A stretch of DNA of 64,000 nucleotides from Phycicoccus avicenniae_A (GCF_050496545.1 NZ_JBNVZV010000025.1:3202-67201), one strand, 5' to 3'. Shown: positions 8,228 to 18,635, counted from the first letter of the stretch. A program made the numbers and translations. Notes: generated from the letters alone by a model not told the origin.

Positions 8228-9590
8228 CGCACTGACCCCGACCCCGCCGAGCCGGGTCATCGTCCGGACCGCCCTGCGGCACTTCGTGATCCTCAGCGTC
8301 ATCACCCTCGTCGTGCTCGGCGCGGGTGCCTACCTCGTCTGCCGACGGGTGGCGCAGGACGCGGCGCTCATGGGGGCGATGGTCCGGGCCGAGACCCTCG
8401 CCGACTCCGTCGCCGCCCCCCTCGTGGACAGCGAGATCCGCGACGCCGAGCCCGCGTCGCTGGCCCGGCTCGACGCGGTCATGCGGCACAACATGGAGAC
8501 CGGCTCGATCGCGCACGTCAAGCTGTGGTCCGACCAGGGCCGACTCCTGTGGTCCGACGAGGCGGCGCTCATCGGGAGGACCTTCGAGCTCGACCCCGAG
8601 GACGTCGAGCTGTTCACCACGCAGCGCACGACGGCCGAGCTCTCCCCGCTCGACAAGCCGGAGAACGTCGCCGAGCAGGCCGACGAGGAGCTCCTCGAGG
8701 TCTACTCCGGGACCGAGGACGCCGACGGCGTGCCGCTGCTCTTCGAGGCGTACTACTCGACCGCCGCCATGCGCGAGCAGGAGCGCCGCATCATGCTCGC
8801 CATCCTGCCCGTCGCGCTCGGCGGGCTGCTGCTCTTCCAGGCCGCCATCCTCCCCCTGGCGCTCTCGCTGGCCCGCCGCGTCGAACGCGGCGAGCAGCAG
8901 CGCAGCCGGTTGCTGCGCCAGACCGTCCTCACGACCCACCGCGAGCGCCTGCGCATCGCGCGCGACCTGCACGACGGCGTCGTCCAGGACCTCGCGGGTC
9001 TGCGGTACGCCCTGCCACTCGTCGCGACGCACCTGCCGGACGGACCCGAGGCGGCCTCGGCCCGGGACACGCTCGAGCAGTCCCGCGAGATCCTCGGCCG
9101 GGACGTGGAGGCCCTGCGCTCGCTGCTCGTCGACATCCACCCGCCCGGCCTCGCCGGCGCCGCCTTCCGCGACGCCGTCGAGGACCTCGCCGAGCGCACC
9201 CGCCGCGCGGGTCCGGAGGTCGACGTCAGCATGCCGGGGCAGCCCGAGTGGTCCATCGAGGTGGCGCGGGTCTGCTACCGGGTCATCCAGGAGGCGCTGC
9301 GCAACGTCGCCACGCACTCCGGCGCCGCGCACGCCTGGGTCGAGGTCGTCCGCGACGGCCCGGTGGTGCGGGCGATCGTCAGCGACGACGGCCGGGGGCT
9401 GCCCGAGGCCTCGGCGGAGGAGGGCGTCGACGCGCTCCCGGCGCGCCCTCCGGCCGAGGGCCACGTCGGGCTCCGCCTGCTGCGCGACCACCTCGAGGAT
9501 CTGGGCGGTTCCCTAGAGGTCGGTCCACGGCCCGGCGGCGGTACGCTGCTGGAAGCCAGGGTCCCTGTCGACCTCCTCGGGAGCGGATAA
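8214..9590 (+). CDS. NarL-family (HisKA_3) sensor histidine kinase
   Basis: The 458-residue kinase has a transmembrane helix near residues 23-45, an extracytoplasmic sensor segment to about 185, a second helix near 190-215, and a cytoplasmic kinase core. The phosphoacceptor is His253 in RIARDLHDGVVQDL, the HisKA_3 signature. The ATPase domain has an N-box (EALRNVATHS) and a DDGRGL G-box. The stimulus is unknown and the sensor segment matches nothing I recognise. The gene overlaps the response regulator gene by 14 bases. Its position before a multicopper oxidase and CopC/CopD suggests, but does not show, that it responds to copper or to cell-envelope redox stress. Confidence 0.88.
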   Translation: MSTSDALTPTPPSRVIVRTALRHFVILSVITLVVLGAGAYLVCRRVAQDAALMGAMVRAETLADSVAAPLVDSEIRDAEPASLARLDAVMRHNMETGSIAHVKLWSDQGRLLWSDEAALIGRTFELDPEDVELFTTQRTTAELSPLDKPENVAEQADEELLEVYSGTEDADGVPLLFEAYYSTAAMREQERRIMLAILPVALGGLLLFQAAILPLALSLARRVERGEQQRSRLLRQTVLTTHRERLRIARDLHDGVVQDLAGLRYALPLVATHLPDGPEAASARDTLEQSREILGRDVEALRSLLVDIHPPGLAGAAFRDAVEDLAERTRRAGPEVDVSMPGQPEWSIEVARVCYRVIQEALRNVATHSGAAHAWVEVVRDGPVVRAIVSDDGRGLPEASAEEGVDALPARPPAEGHVGLRLLRDHLEDLGGSLEVGPRPGGGTLLEARVPVDLLGSG

Positions 9591-9665
9591 CCCCGAAGGT
9601 TTCCCCAAGTCCCCGGCCGCAGAATCGGTTCCAGCACGTCCCCCTGTCCCTGTCCTGGAGGACCG

Positions 9666-10070
9666 ATGATCCGCATGGTCCTGGCCGACGACCACGACGC
9701 GATCCACCTCGGTGTGGGTGCGCTCGTGGAGACCGAGCCCGACCTCGAGCTGGTGGCCACCGCGACCACCGGCGAGGCCGCCGTGCAGCTCGTCGCGAGC
9801 CACCACCCCGACGTCGTGCTCCTGGACCTCTCCATGCCGGGCCGGGGCGGCCTGTGGGCCCTCGGGGAGATCCGGCGCAGCCGCCCCCGCACCGGTCTCG
9901 TCGTCCTGACCAGCGACGGCCGGGTGGCCACCCAGCGCGCCGCCCTCGAGGCGGGGGCCGACGCCTTCGTCCGCAAGGACGGTCCCGTCGAGGACGTCAT
10001 CCGGGCCGTGCGCCAGGTGTTCTCGGCCCCAAGGCAACCCCAAGGCCGGCGTCGCATCCTGAACCCGTGA
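9666..10070 (+). CDS. Receiver-only response regulator
   Basis: This 134-residue protein is a single CheY-like receiver: acidic residues in LADDHD, phosphoacceptor Asp54 (VLLDLSMPG), Thr in VVLTSDG and Lys in FVRKDG. It ends about 15 residues after the last receiver helix, with no LuxR DNA-binding domain, and the stop codon is clear. Sequence style (DDHDAIHLGVGALVETEPDL) is that of NarL-type receivers, so it may derive from one by loss of the output domain. It could act as a phosphate sink or as a protein-binding output for the adjacent kinase. GGAGGACCG precedes the ATG. A GAGGCC/GGCCTC hairpin overlaps its stop codon (10069-10084). Confidence 0.85.
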   Translation: MIRMVLADDHDAIHLGVGALVETEPDLELVATATTGEAAVQLVASHHPDVVLLDLSMPGRGGLWALGEIRRSRPRTGLVVLTSDGRVATQRAALEAGADAFVRKDGPVEDVIRAVRQVFSAPRQPQGRRRILNP

Positions 10071-10118
10071 GGCCGTCCGGCCTCGCCTCAGGAATCGTGG
10101 CAAGGCAGGGGACGATCC

Positions 10119-11825
10119 ATGGGACTCACGCGTCGTGATGCGCTGAAGCTCGGTGTTGCAGGAGGAGCGCTCGCTGCGCTCCCGCTCGAACGGTCGGTGT
10201 TCGGCGCCACGGTGGTGAACCGGATGCCGGCGAGCAAGATGGCCAAGCCGTTCACCCTCCCGTTCAGGGTCCCGCCGGTGCTCGCATCGACGGGGACCGA
10301 GGACGTGACGACGGGTGACGGGGTGATCCGCACCTACACCCGCTACGACGTCGCACAGACCTTCTCGATCGCGTCGATCATGCCGGGCTACAAGACCCCG
10401 ATCTTCGGGTACAACGGCATCACCCCCGGGCCGACCATCGTCGCCCGGCGCGGCGAGCCGATCGTCGTCAACCAGACCAACCGGCTGCACCAGCCGCCGG
10501 CCGGCGCGCCGAACGCGAAGGTGCCCGCCAAGTACTCGGACGACCCGATGGACCGGTGGACCTCCACCCACCTGCACGGCTCGGCCTCGCTCCCCCAGTA
10601 CGACGGCTACGCCTCCGACGTCACCCTCCCCGGGCTGCGGAAGCGGTACATCTACCCGAACTCGCAGGACGCCCGCACCCTCTGGTACCACGACCACGGC
10701 GTGCACCACACGTCCCAGAACGCGTACAACGGGCTCGCCGGCATGTACATCCTCCACGACGACGTGGAGACCGGCCTCGGCATCCCCCAGGGCGCCTACG
10801 ACGTGCCGGTCATCGTCAAGGACGCGATGCTCGACACGAGCGGCGGCCTCATCTACGACGACAACGGCGAGTCGGGCGTGTACGGCGACATCGTCCTCGT
10901 CAACGGGGTGCCGTGGCCGGCGATGCAGGTCGAGCCGCGCAAGTACCGGTTCCGCATCCTCAACGCCTCCGTCTCACGCTCGTACGAGTGGCAGCTGCAC
11001 GACGGCACCAGCGCCGTCCCGATGACGGTCATCGGCACCGACGCCGGCCTCATGCCGCAGCCCCAGGTCGTCTCCAAGCTCCGGCACGGCATGGCCGAAC
11101 GCTACGAGGTGATCATCGACTTCGCGCCCTACGCGCAGAAGCCCGGTCAGGCAGCGGCCAAGCTGACGCTCAACAACATCCCGCCGAAGAACAACGTCGC
11201 CTACGCGAGCGTGAAGTACGCGATGCAGTTCGTCGTCGGTCCCGAGAGCTCGATCCAGAGCACCGAGAACAACTCCATCCCGACGCTGTGGAACTCGGCG
11301 ATCGAGATGCCGGAGTGCATGACCTGGACCGAGCAGGGCCTGCTCGCCCAGGGCGTGACGCAGCGCCGGTTCGCCTTCGTCCGCACGAACGGCCACTGGA
11401 CGATCAACGGCGAGACGTGGCAGAACGTGGTCGACAGCAACTACACGCACTGCATGGCCGAGATGGACCTCGGTGCGGTGGAGATCTGGGAGCTCGCGAA
11501 CACCTCGGGTGGCTGGTTCCACCCGGTGCACATCCACCTCGTCGACTTCCAGGTGCTCTCCCGCAACGGCAAGGCCTCGCTGGTGCGCCCCTTCGAGAAG
11601 GGCGCCAAGGACGTCGTCTACGTCGGCGAGAACGAGACCGTGCGCGTGGCGATGCGCTTCGCCGGCCCCTCCGCCGGCGAGGGCTGGGCGGCCCCCCGCG
11701 GCCGCTACATGATGCACTGCCACAACCTGGTCCACGAGGACCACGACATGATGATGCAGTTCAGCGTGGGCGACCCCGACCACGACCCCGAGTGCGACCC
11801 CATCACGGGCGACCCGGCCTGGTGA
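10119..11825 (+). CDS. Tat-exported multicopper oxidase (CotA/bilirubin-oxidase-like)
   Basis: The N-terminus TRRDALKLGVAGGALAALPL is a twin-arginine signal, so the folded enzyme is exported with its copper. Copper-ligand motifs are in the expected order: THLHG, WYHDHGVH, HPVHIHL and HCHNLVHEDHDMM, giving the type 1, 2 and 3 centres. The final methionines are consistent with a type 1 axial ligand. At 568 residues it is a three-cupredoxin enzyme related to spore-coat CotA, bilirubin oxidases and CueO-like cuprous oxidases. The usual reaction is one-electron oxidation of substrates coupled to reduction of oxygen to water. The CopC/CopD genes downstream favour a copper-handling role. Its stop overlaps the next start by four bases. 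Confidence 0.92.
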   Translation: MGLTRRDALKLGVAGGALAALPLERSVFGATVVNRMPASKMAKPFTLPFRVPPVLASTGTEDVTTGDGVIRTYTRYDVAQTFSIASIMPGYKTPIFGYNGITPGPTIVARRGEPIVVNQTNRLHQPPAGAPNAKVPAKYSDDPMDRWTSTHLHGSASLPQYDGYASDVTLPGLRKRYIYPNSQDARTLWYHDHGVHHTSQNAYNGLAGMYILHDDVETGLGIPQGAYDVPVIVKDAMLDTSGGLIYDDNGESGVYGDIVLVNGVPWPAMQVEPRKYRFRILNASVSRSYEWQLHDGTSAVPMTVIGTDAGLMPQPQVVSKLRHGMAERYEVIIDFAPYAQKPGQAAAKLTLNNIPPKNNVAYASVKYAMQFVVGPESSIQSTENNSIPTLWNSAIEMPECMTWTEQGLLAQGVTQRRFAFVRTNGHWTINGETWQNVVDSNYTHCMAEMDLGAVEIWELANTSGGWFHPVHIHLVDFQVLSRNGKASLVRPFEKGAKDVVYVGENETVRVAMRFAGPSAGEGWAAPRGRYMMHCHNLVHEDHDMMMQFSVGDPDHDPECDPITGDPAW

Positions 11826-12379
11826 CGGCGGTGACCCTCACCGCCCCACCGGTCCGTGCCGCCGCCCCTCGCGTGCGGCGGCGCGGCCGGGTGGTGGACA
11901 TCGTGCTCGTCGCGGCGCTCCTCCTCGTCGGTGTCCGGCTGTTCGTGCTCGAACCCGTCGAGGTGCCGAGCGGCAGCATGGCGCCGACGCTCGCCGCCGG
12001 CTCGCACGTGCTCGTCGACCACGTCGGCCCGCGCCTCACCGGCTACCACCGCGGAGACGTCGTCGTCCTCACCTCGCCCACCGACGGCACGCTGCTCGTC
12101 AAGCGGGTCGCGGGGGTCGCGGGTGACGACGTGTCGATCCTCGACGGCGTGCTGACCGTCGACGGCGTCGCGGTGCACGAGCCGTGGGTGGACCCCGGGG
12201 ATGTCGACTCGGTCTACACCGAGATGGGTGTGGTGCCCGAGGGTCACGTCCTCGTCCTCGCCGACCACCGACAGGAGGCCCTGGACTCCCGCACCTTCGG
12301 GCCGGTGCGGCTGGCCGACCTCCAGGGCCGGGTGCTCGCCACGGTCTGGCCGCTCGACCGGGTCGGAGGGACGTCGTGA
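11822..12379 (+). CDS. lepB: Signal peptidase I
   Basis: This 185-residue protein has one N-terminal transmembrane helix (VVDIVLVAALLLVGVRLFV) and the signal peptidase I boxes: PSGSMAPTL with the catalytic Ser, LLVKRVAGVAGDDV with the catalytic Lys, and DSRTFGPV near the C-terminus. The usual GDNR before the last box reads ADHR here. It cleaves signal peptides on the outer face of the membrane. The GTG start overlaps the oxidase stop (GTGA) and its own stop overlaps the CopC start, so it is embedded in the copper operon rather than in the usual rplS-rnhB setting. It may be a dedicated processing enzyme for the exported proteins of this operon (inference). Confidence 0.88.
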   Translation: MTAVTLTAPPVRAAAPRVRRRGRVVDIVLVAALLLVGVRLFVLEPVEVPSGSMAPTLAAGSHVLVDHVGPRLTGYHRGDVVVLTSPTDGTLLVKRVAGVAGDDVSILDGVLTVDGVAVHEPWVDPGDVDSVYTEMGVVPEGHVLVLADHRQEALDSRTFGPVRLADLQGRVLATVWPLDRVGGTS

Positions 12380-13020
12380 CCGCCGGCCGGCGCCTGCTCG
12401 GCGTCCTCCTGCTCACGCTCGCGGGCCTGCTCGGCGGCGCCGGGGTGGCCTCCGCGCACACCGGGCTCGAGGGCAGCACCCCGGGAGAGGGCGGCACGGT
12501 GAGCAGCCTGTCCGCCCCCGTCCGGCTGCACTTCGCCGACCCGGTGCTGAAGGGCACCGCCGCGGCCGTGCTCACCGGCCCCGAGGGCCGCGTCGAGCTG
12601 GCCCGTCCCTCGGTCCGAGGGGCCTCGGTGACCTTCCGCCTCCCGAAGGGCACCGCCGCCGGACGTCACCGCCTGGCCTGGCGCGTCGTCGCCGACGACG
12701 GGCACCCCGTCGAGGGCGTGCTCACCTTCACGGTGGCCGCCCGCGCCGTCGCCGCACCGTCGCCCGCCCCCTCCGCCTCCTCCTCGTCGGGCGCGGCGGT
12801 CGCACCGCGCTCCGCCGTCCCCACCACGGCCGCCACCCCGACCGACGACGTCGCCGCCACGGCGCTGGCGGCCACGGAGTCGGCCGGCACGGACGCCGCC
12901 TCCGAGGGCGGACCGTTCACGGGGTGGGCCGCCTTCGCCCTGCTCCTCGTGCTCGCCCTCGCCCTCCCCCGCTGGGTGGCGCGCCGCCGGCCGGCCCCCG
13001 ACCCCGGGGGTGCCCGATGA
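12376..13020 (+). CDS. copC: CopC-domain copper-binding protein with C-terminal membrane anchor
   Basis: The protein (214 aa) has a Sec signal peptide (RRLLGVLLLTLAGLLGG, cleavage near VASAH), followed directly by the CopC/YobA fold starting at HTGLEGSTPGEGG. The mature N-terminal His and the later VADDGHPVEGV motif (His) are the family's copper ligands. After the domain comes a low-complexity Ala/Ser/Thr/Pro linker (about 125-175) and one C-terminal helix with an RWVARRR stop-transfer, so it is tethered to the outer face of the membrane. It probably passes copper to CopD. GTG 12376 overlaps the signal peptidase stop, and its own stop overlaps the copD start. Confidence 0.88.
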   Translation: MTAGRRLLGVLLLTLAGLLGGAGVASAHTGLEGSTPGEGGTVSSLSAPVRLHFADPVLKGTAAAVLTGPEGRVELARPSVRGASVTFRLPKGTAAGRHRLAWRVVADDGHPVEGVLTFTVAARAVAAPSPAPSASSSSGAAVAPRSAVPTTAATPTDDVAATALAATESAGTDAASEGGPFTGWAAFALLLVLALALPRWVARRRPAPDPGGAR

Positions 13021-14711
13021 GCGCTCCCTCGCTGCGGATCGACCGCACCGACGTCGGCCGGCTCGCCGTCGGTGCCGCCGTGCTCGGCGCCGCCGTCGCG
13101 CTCGTCGCGGTGACCGTGGCCACCGCCCGCGACCTTCCGGTCGTCACGGGGCTCCCTGAGGCCGGAGCCGGGACGGCGCTGGCCGCCTCCGGTGCGCGCC
13201 TCGCCTCGCGGGTGGCCGCGGTGGTGGTGGTCGGCGGGCTGCTCGTGCCCGCCTGGCTGGTCGGGGCCGGCGCGGTGCCGGCCCGGGTCCTGCGTGCCGT
13301 CCGCGTCGCCGCCTGGGTCTGGGTGGGCGCCACACTGCTCGCGATGGTCGCCGCCGGCGCCGAGGCCCTCGCCGTCCCGCTCGGGAGCGCCCTCACCTCG
13401 GGGCGGGTCTGGGCCTTCGTCCCCAGCCTCGGAGGAGGGCGCGCGCTGATGTCCACCGCGGTGCTCGCCGCCCTCGTGGCCTCCGGGACCCGCGTCGCGC
13501 GCGGCCCCGGGGAGCACCTGCTCCTGCTCGGGACGGCCCTCGTCGCGACGCTGCCGACCTCCCTCACCGGCCACGTCGCGACCGCCGAGCTGCACGTCGC
13601 CGTGAGCGTCGGCACCACCGTCCACGTGCTCGGTGCCGTGCTCTGGGTCGGCGGCCTGGTCGGGCTCGGGATGCTCGGTCGCTCCCCCGCACTGCCCGGG
13701 GCCGTCGCGCGCTTCTCCTCGCTCGCGCTCGCGGCGGTGGTCGTCGTCACGGTCACCGGCCTGCTGGCCGCGTGGTGGCGGCTCGGGGCCGACGCACCCG
13801 CCTGGCGCTCCGCCTACGGTGCGCTCGTCGTGGCCAAGGTCGCCCTCCTCGTGGTCCTCGTCGGGCTCGGGGGCATCCATCGTCGCTGGAGCATCCCCGC
13901 GCTCCAGCGGGGCTCGGCCGGGACCTGGTGGCGGCTGGCCGTCGTCGAGACGACCGTGATGGGCGCCACGCTCGGGGTGGCGACGGCGCTGGGTCGCACC
14001 GCGACCCCCACCCGGCCGGGCGTGGTCGCCCTCCCCCACGGCGGCGTGACGACGGTCGACCGCTACCTCCCGGCGCCCACCCCGACCTCCCTGGTGCTCG
14101 AGCCCCGCGGGTCGGCCACCGGTGCCGTGGCCGTGACGCTCGTGCTGCTCCTCCTCGTCCTCGCGGTGAGCCGCGCGGGCACCGCGCCACGGGCCGCACT
14201 GCGCGGCCTCGGGTTCGGCCTGGCCGGCACCGCGGTCCTCGGCTGGCTCCTCCTCGGGGGCCCCGGGTCGTACGGCAGCGCGATCCTCGGGGTCCACGGG
14301 ACGCAGGTCGTCGGGGCCGCGCTCCTCGCGGCGCCGCTCCTCGTGGCGAGCGCCCGCGCGCTGGCGCCCGGGCGCCTGCCGCTGCCCCGGCGCGGGCTCG
14401 TCGATGCCGTCCTGCCGTTCATCGTCCTCGCGCTCGTCGTCTACGGCACGCCGCTGCTCACCGCATCGCTCGGCAGCGAGGTGGTGCACACGCTGGTCGT
14501 CCTCGTGGCCGTCGGCGCGGGTATCCCCGTGGCCCTGCGGGTCGGCACCGACCGGCGGGTCGGCGTGGCGCTGCTCGCCGTGCTCGGGGCCGTGCTGCTC
14601 GTTGTCCTCATGAGCCGCCCGGACGCCTTCGCCCCGGACTGGTTCGCGAACCTCCCCCTCGACTGGGCCGACCCCGTCCGCGGCACCGACGTCGGGACCC
14701 GGGCCGCCTAG
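13017..14711 (+). CDS. copD: CopD-family copper transport membrane protein
   Basis: This 564-residue polytopic membrane protein has about 12 hydrophobic segments. The centre, with SLTGHVATAELHVAVSVGTT and VHVLGAVLWVGGLVGLG, matches the CopD domain, whose conserved histidines bind copper during uptake to the cytoplasm. An extra C-terminal bundle (from about 370) is present, as in the longer CopD forms of actinobacteria. The ATG overlaps the CopC stop by four bases, as expected for a CopC-CopD pair. Its stop overlaps the last codon of the convergent MFS gene by four bases, so no space is left for a separate terminator. Confidence 0.85.
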   Translation: MSAPSLRIDRTDVGRLAVGAAVLGAAVALVAVTVATARDLPVVTGLPEAGAGTALAASGARLASRVAAVVVVGGLLVPAWLVGAGAVPARVLRAVRVAAWVWVGATLLAMVAAGAEALAVPLGSALTSGRVWAFVPSLGGGRALMSTAVLAALVASGTRVARGPGEHLLLLGTALVATLPTSLTGHVATAELHVAVSVGTTVHVLGAVLWVGGLVGLGMLGRSPALPGAVARFSSLALAAVVVVTVTGLLAAWWRLGADAPAWRSAYGALVVAKVALLVVLVGLGGIHRRWSIPALQRGSAGTWWRLAVVETTVMGATLGVATALGRTATPTRPGVVALPHGGVTTVDRYLPAPTPTSLVLEPRGSATGAVAVTLVLLLLVLAVSRAGTAPRAALRGLGFGLAGTAVLGWLLLGGPGSYGSAILGVHGTQVVGAALLAAPLLVASARALAPGRLPLPRRGLVDAVLPFIVLALVVYGTPLLTASLGSEVVHTLVVLVAVGAGIPVALRVGTDRRVGVALLAVLGAVLLVVLMSRPDAFAPDWFANLPLDWADPVRGTDVGTRAA

Positions 14712-15930
14712 CCCGGGAGGGCGGTGCGCGCCGTGCGCGTGGTCCGGGTGGTCCGCGTGGTCCGCCACCACGCCCCGACGAGCACGGCGAGGCCGAGGAG
14801 GACCAGGACACCGCACCCGAGGAAGACGCCGCCGTACCCCAGGCTGCTCGTCCCACCGACCGCGATGACCGGGCCGGCGACGATGGCGCCCACGCGCGTG
14901 GTGTTCATGAACAGGCTCGACGCCAGGCCGGGGCGGCCGATGACGTCCTGGAACAGCGTCAGCCCGACGCCGGACATCGTCGCGATGAAGACCGCGTTCG
15001 GCAGCTGGGCCGCGACGAGGACCACGGGCGAGGGCACGAGCACCATCAGCGCGTAGTAGCCGAGCCCGGCGACGCAGCCCGCGGCCACGACCCGCCGCGG
15101 CCCGAAGCGGGCCGTGATGCGCCCGAGCAGCACGAGGATGGGGATCTCCAGGGCCGCACAGGTGCCGAGCGCGATGCCGCTCCACTCGAGGTCGAGCCCC
15201 AGCTCGTCGGTGACGAGCAGCGGCAGCGACGAGACGGCGGCGTTGAGCGCCGCACCGAGGGTCACGAACGTCGCGAGGAGGACGAGCACCTCGGGCCGGC
15301 GCAACGTGGCCCCCATCGGGTCTCCGGTCGGGGGCGGACGCCGGGCGTGCGGCGAGGTGGCGTGCGCGTGCATCATCACGCGGGTCAGGGCCAGCCCCAG
15401 GACGCCGAGCGCGGCGACCACCCAGAGCACCGAGCGCTGCCCGAGCACCCCCATGAGGAAGGCCGCGAAGGGCGGGCCGCCGACCCACGCGAAGGAGAAG
15501 ACCGCCCGGGTGCGCATGATCTGCTGCACGCTCGCGCCCGTGTGCCGCTGGTAGGCGAACAGCAGGCCGATGGCGATGCCGGCCGGGCCGCCGAGGGCGA
15601 CGAGGGCGAGCACGGCCAGCGGCAGCGTCGTCGCGAGGGCCAGGGCGGTGGTGAGCGCGATCGTGAAGCCGCCGCACCAGAGCAGCGGCTTCAGGTAGTC
15701 GCCGCGCCGGTCGGCCCGGGTCGGCACCACGAGCGTCGAGACGAACCCGCTGACGTTGTAGGCGGCCAGCGCCACACCCACCTCGGCCGCGGACGCGCCG
15801 TACAGCGAGACGAGGATGATCCCGATCGCCGGGTTGAGGAAGGCGAACTGGGTGCCCCAGAGCAGGGCGGCGGAGGGGACGAGCAGGGCCCGCCGGTGGC
15901 CGGCCAGGAAGCCGGAGCCCGCGGGCGCCG

Positions 15931-15934
<4 letters not shown>
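14708..15934 (-). CDS. SET/Sot-family sugar efflux transporter (MFS)
   Basis: The 408-residue protein has 12 predicted helices with a central cytoplasmic loop (HATSPHARRPPPTGDP). The second half, from RRPEVLVLLATFVTL through AALEIPILVLLGRITARFG to SLFMNTTRVGAIVAGP, follows the pattern of SetA/SetB sugar efflux transporters. These expel glucose-like sugars and analogues. The GTG start (15934) overlaps the lepA stop codon by four bases (GTGA), so the exporter is translated after lepA from the same message. It is convergent with copD. The substrate is not predictable from sequence. Confidence 0.8.
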
Positions 15935-17787
<1,853 letters not shown>

Positions 17788-17917
17788 GAGTGGGCGGTTC
17801 CTTGCTGTGGGGGCGGTGCCGCCGGGTGAACGGCGGTCAGGGCACTGTGCCCCAGTCTCCCACGTCCGGCCGACCGGGCCGAACGCGATCGGCGGGTGCG
17901 ACGGACCGATGGCCCGC

Positions 17918-17978
17918 GAGCTTCCGCGCCATCACGGTGATGACCGGGAAATCGTCCCGCGACGCGGATGCATCCCCG
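17918..17978. repeat. Short palindromic intergenic repeat, family 1, copy A
   Basis: This stretch runs from GAGCTTCCGCGCC through the hairpin core CATCACGGTGATG to GACGCGGATGCATCCCCG. It is closely related to two copies at 45387-45492. The arms TTCC...GGGAA and the core form a hairpin, and GGATGCATCC at the end is a perfect palindrome. It lies between divergent lepA and the PemK-like gene. It resembles a REP-type or MITE-remnant sequence; I see no coding potential. Confidence 0.7.
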
Positions 17979-18022
17979 TCACCGGCCAGGATCCGCGCCC
18001 TGCCTGGGACGACGCGGGTGGC

Positions 18023-18028
18023 TAGGGT
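18023..18028 (+). promoter_or_regulatory. Leaderless -10 element (TAGGGT) for the PemK-like gene
   Basis: TAGGGT ends seven bases before the ATG at 18036, the spacing of actinobacterial leaderless transcripts. No ribosome binding site is visible, which fits. Confidence 0.55.
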
Positions 18029-18035
18029 CGGGCCC

Positions 18036-18584
18036 ATGCAGTGGCAGCGCATCCTCCGGCCGGTCCTCGACACCGCCGTGCGCGAGCTGTCCCGCGTCAC
18101 GTCACGGAGCCGGCGGCCCGCCCGCGTCCCCGGCGGCGCGGCAGAGCGACCGCATCCGCAACCGCGGGACACATCGTCCGGGACCTACCCCGGCGACTAC
18201 GACGGCCCGCTCGAGCCGGAGTACTCCCCGAACCCGGACGGCCACCCCGACCCGGGCGAGATCGTCTGGACGTGGGTGCCCTACGAGGAGGACCACCGCC
18301 AGGGCAAGGACCGCCCCGTCCTCCTCGTCGGCCGCGACGGCCCGTGGCTGCTCGCCCTCCAGCTGACGAGCCAGGACCACGACCGCGACGCCGGCCAGGA
18401 GCGCGCGGCCGGGAGGCTCTGGGTCGACATCGGGTCCGGCGCCTGGGACTCCCGCGGCCGCCCGAGCGAGGTGCGGGTCAACCGGATCATCCGGGTCGCG
18501 CCGGACCGGGTCCGCCGCGAGGGGGCCGTCCTCCCCCGAGAGCGGTTCGACCGGGTCGCCGCCGCCGTGCGCGCCGCCTCCTGA
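18036..18584 (+). CDS. PemK/MazF-fold protein, orphan
   Basis: The protein has 182 residues. After an N-terminal segment of about 70 residues rich in Arg and Pro, the pattern DPGEIVWTWVPYEE...GKDRPVLLVGRDG...LWVDIGSGAW...VRVNRIIRV follows the PemK/MazF fold. Family toxins are about 110 residues, cut mRNA and are paired with a small antitoxin gene. Here no antitoxin gene precedes it, the ATG is leaderless, and the N-terminal extension is unusual, so it may be a housekeeping member rather than a toxin. Whether the catalytic residues of MazF remain cannot be judged without alignment. A short repeat element lies upstream. Confidence 0.7.
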   Translation: MQWQRILRPVLDTAVRELSRVTSRSRRPARVPGGAAERPHPQPRDTSSGTYPGDYDGPLEPEYSPNPDGHPDPGEIVWTWVPYEEDHRQGKDRPVLLVGRDGPWLLALQLTSQDHDRDAGQERAAGRLWVDIGSGAWDSRGRPSEVRVNRIIRVAPDRVRREGAVLPRERFDRVAAAVRAAS

Positions 18585-18606
18585 GGCTGCAACTTTTTCA
18601 CAATCG

Positions 18607-18635
18607 TTGCCCATTCAGAGGGAACTTCTTACCGT
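18607..18635 (+). promoter_or_regulatory. Possible promoter of the GH25 muramidase gene
   Basis: TTGCCC (18607-18612) and TACCGT (18630-18635) are separated by 17 bases in an AT-richer patch about 75 bases before the ATG. A second -10-like TCCTAGCGT lies nearer the gene (about 18662-18670), so the true start point is uncertain. Confidence 0.4.

Noticed and set aside
12666..15677. Minus-strand open frame of about 1000 codons across copC, copD and the MFS gene
   Set aside because: It is antisense to copC and copD and out of frame with the MFS gene. The three real genes have clear motifs; the frame is a product of 73% GC third-position bias.
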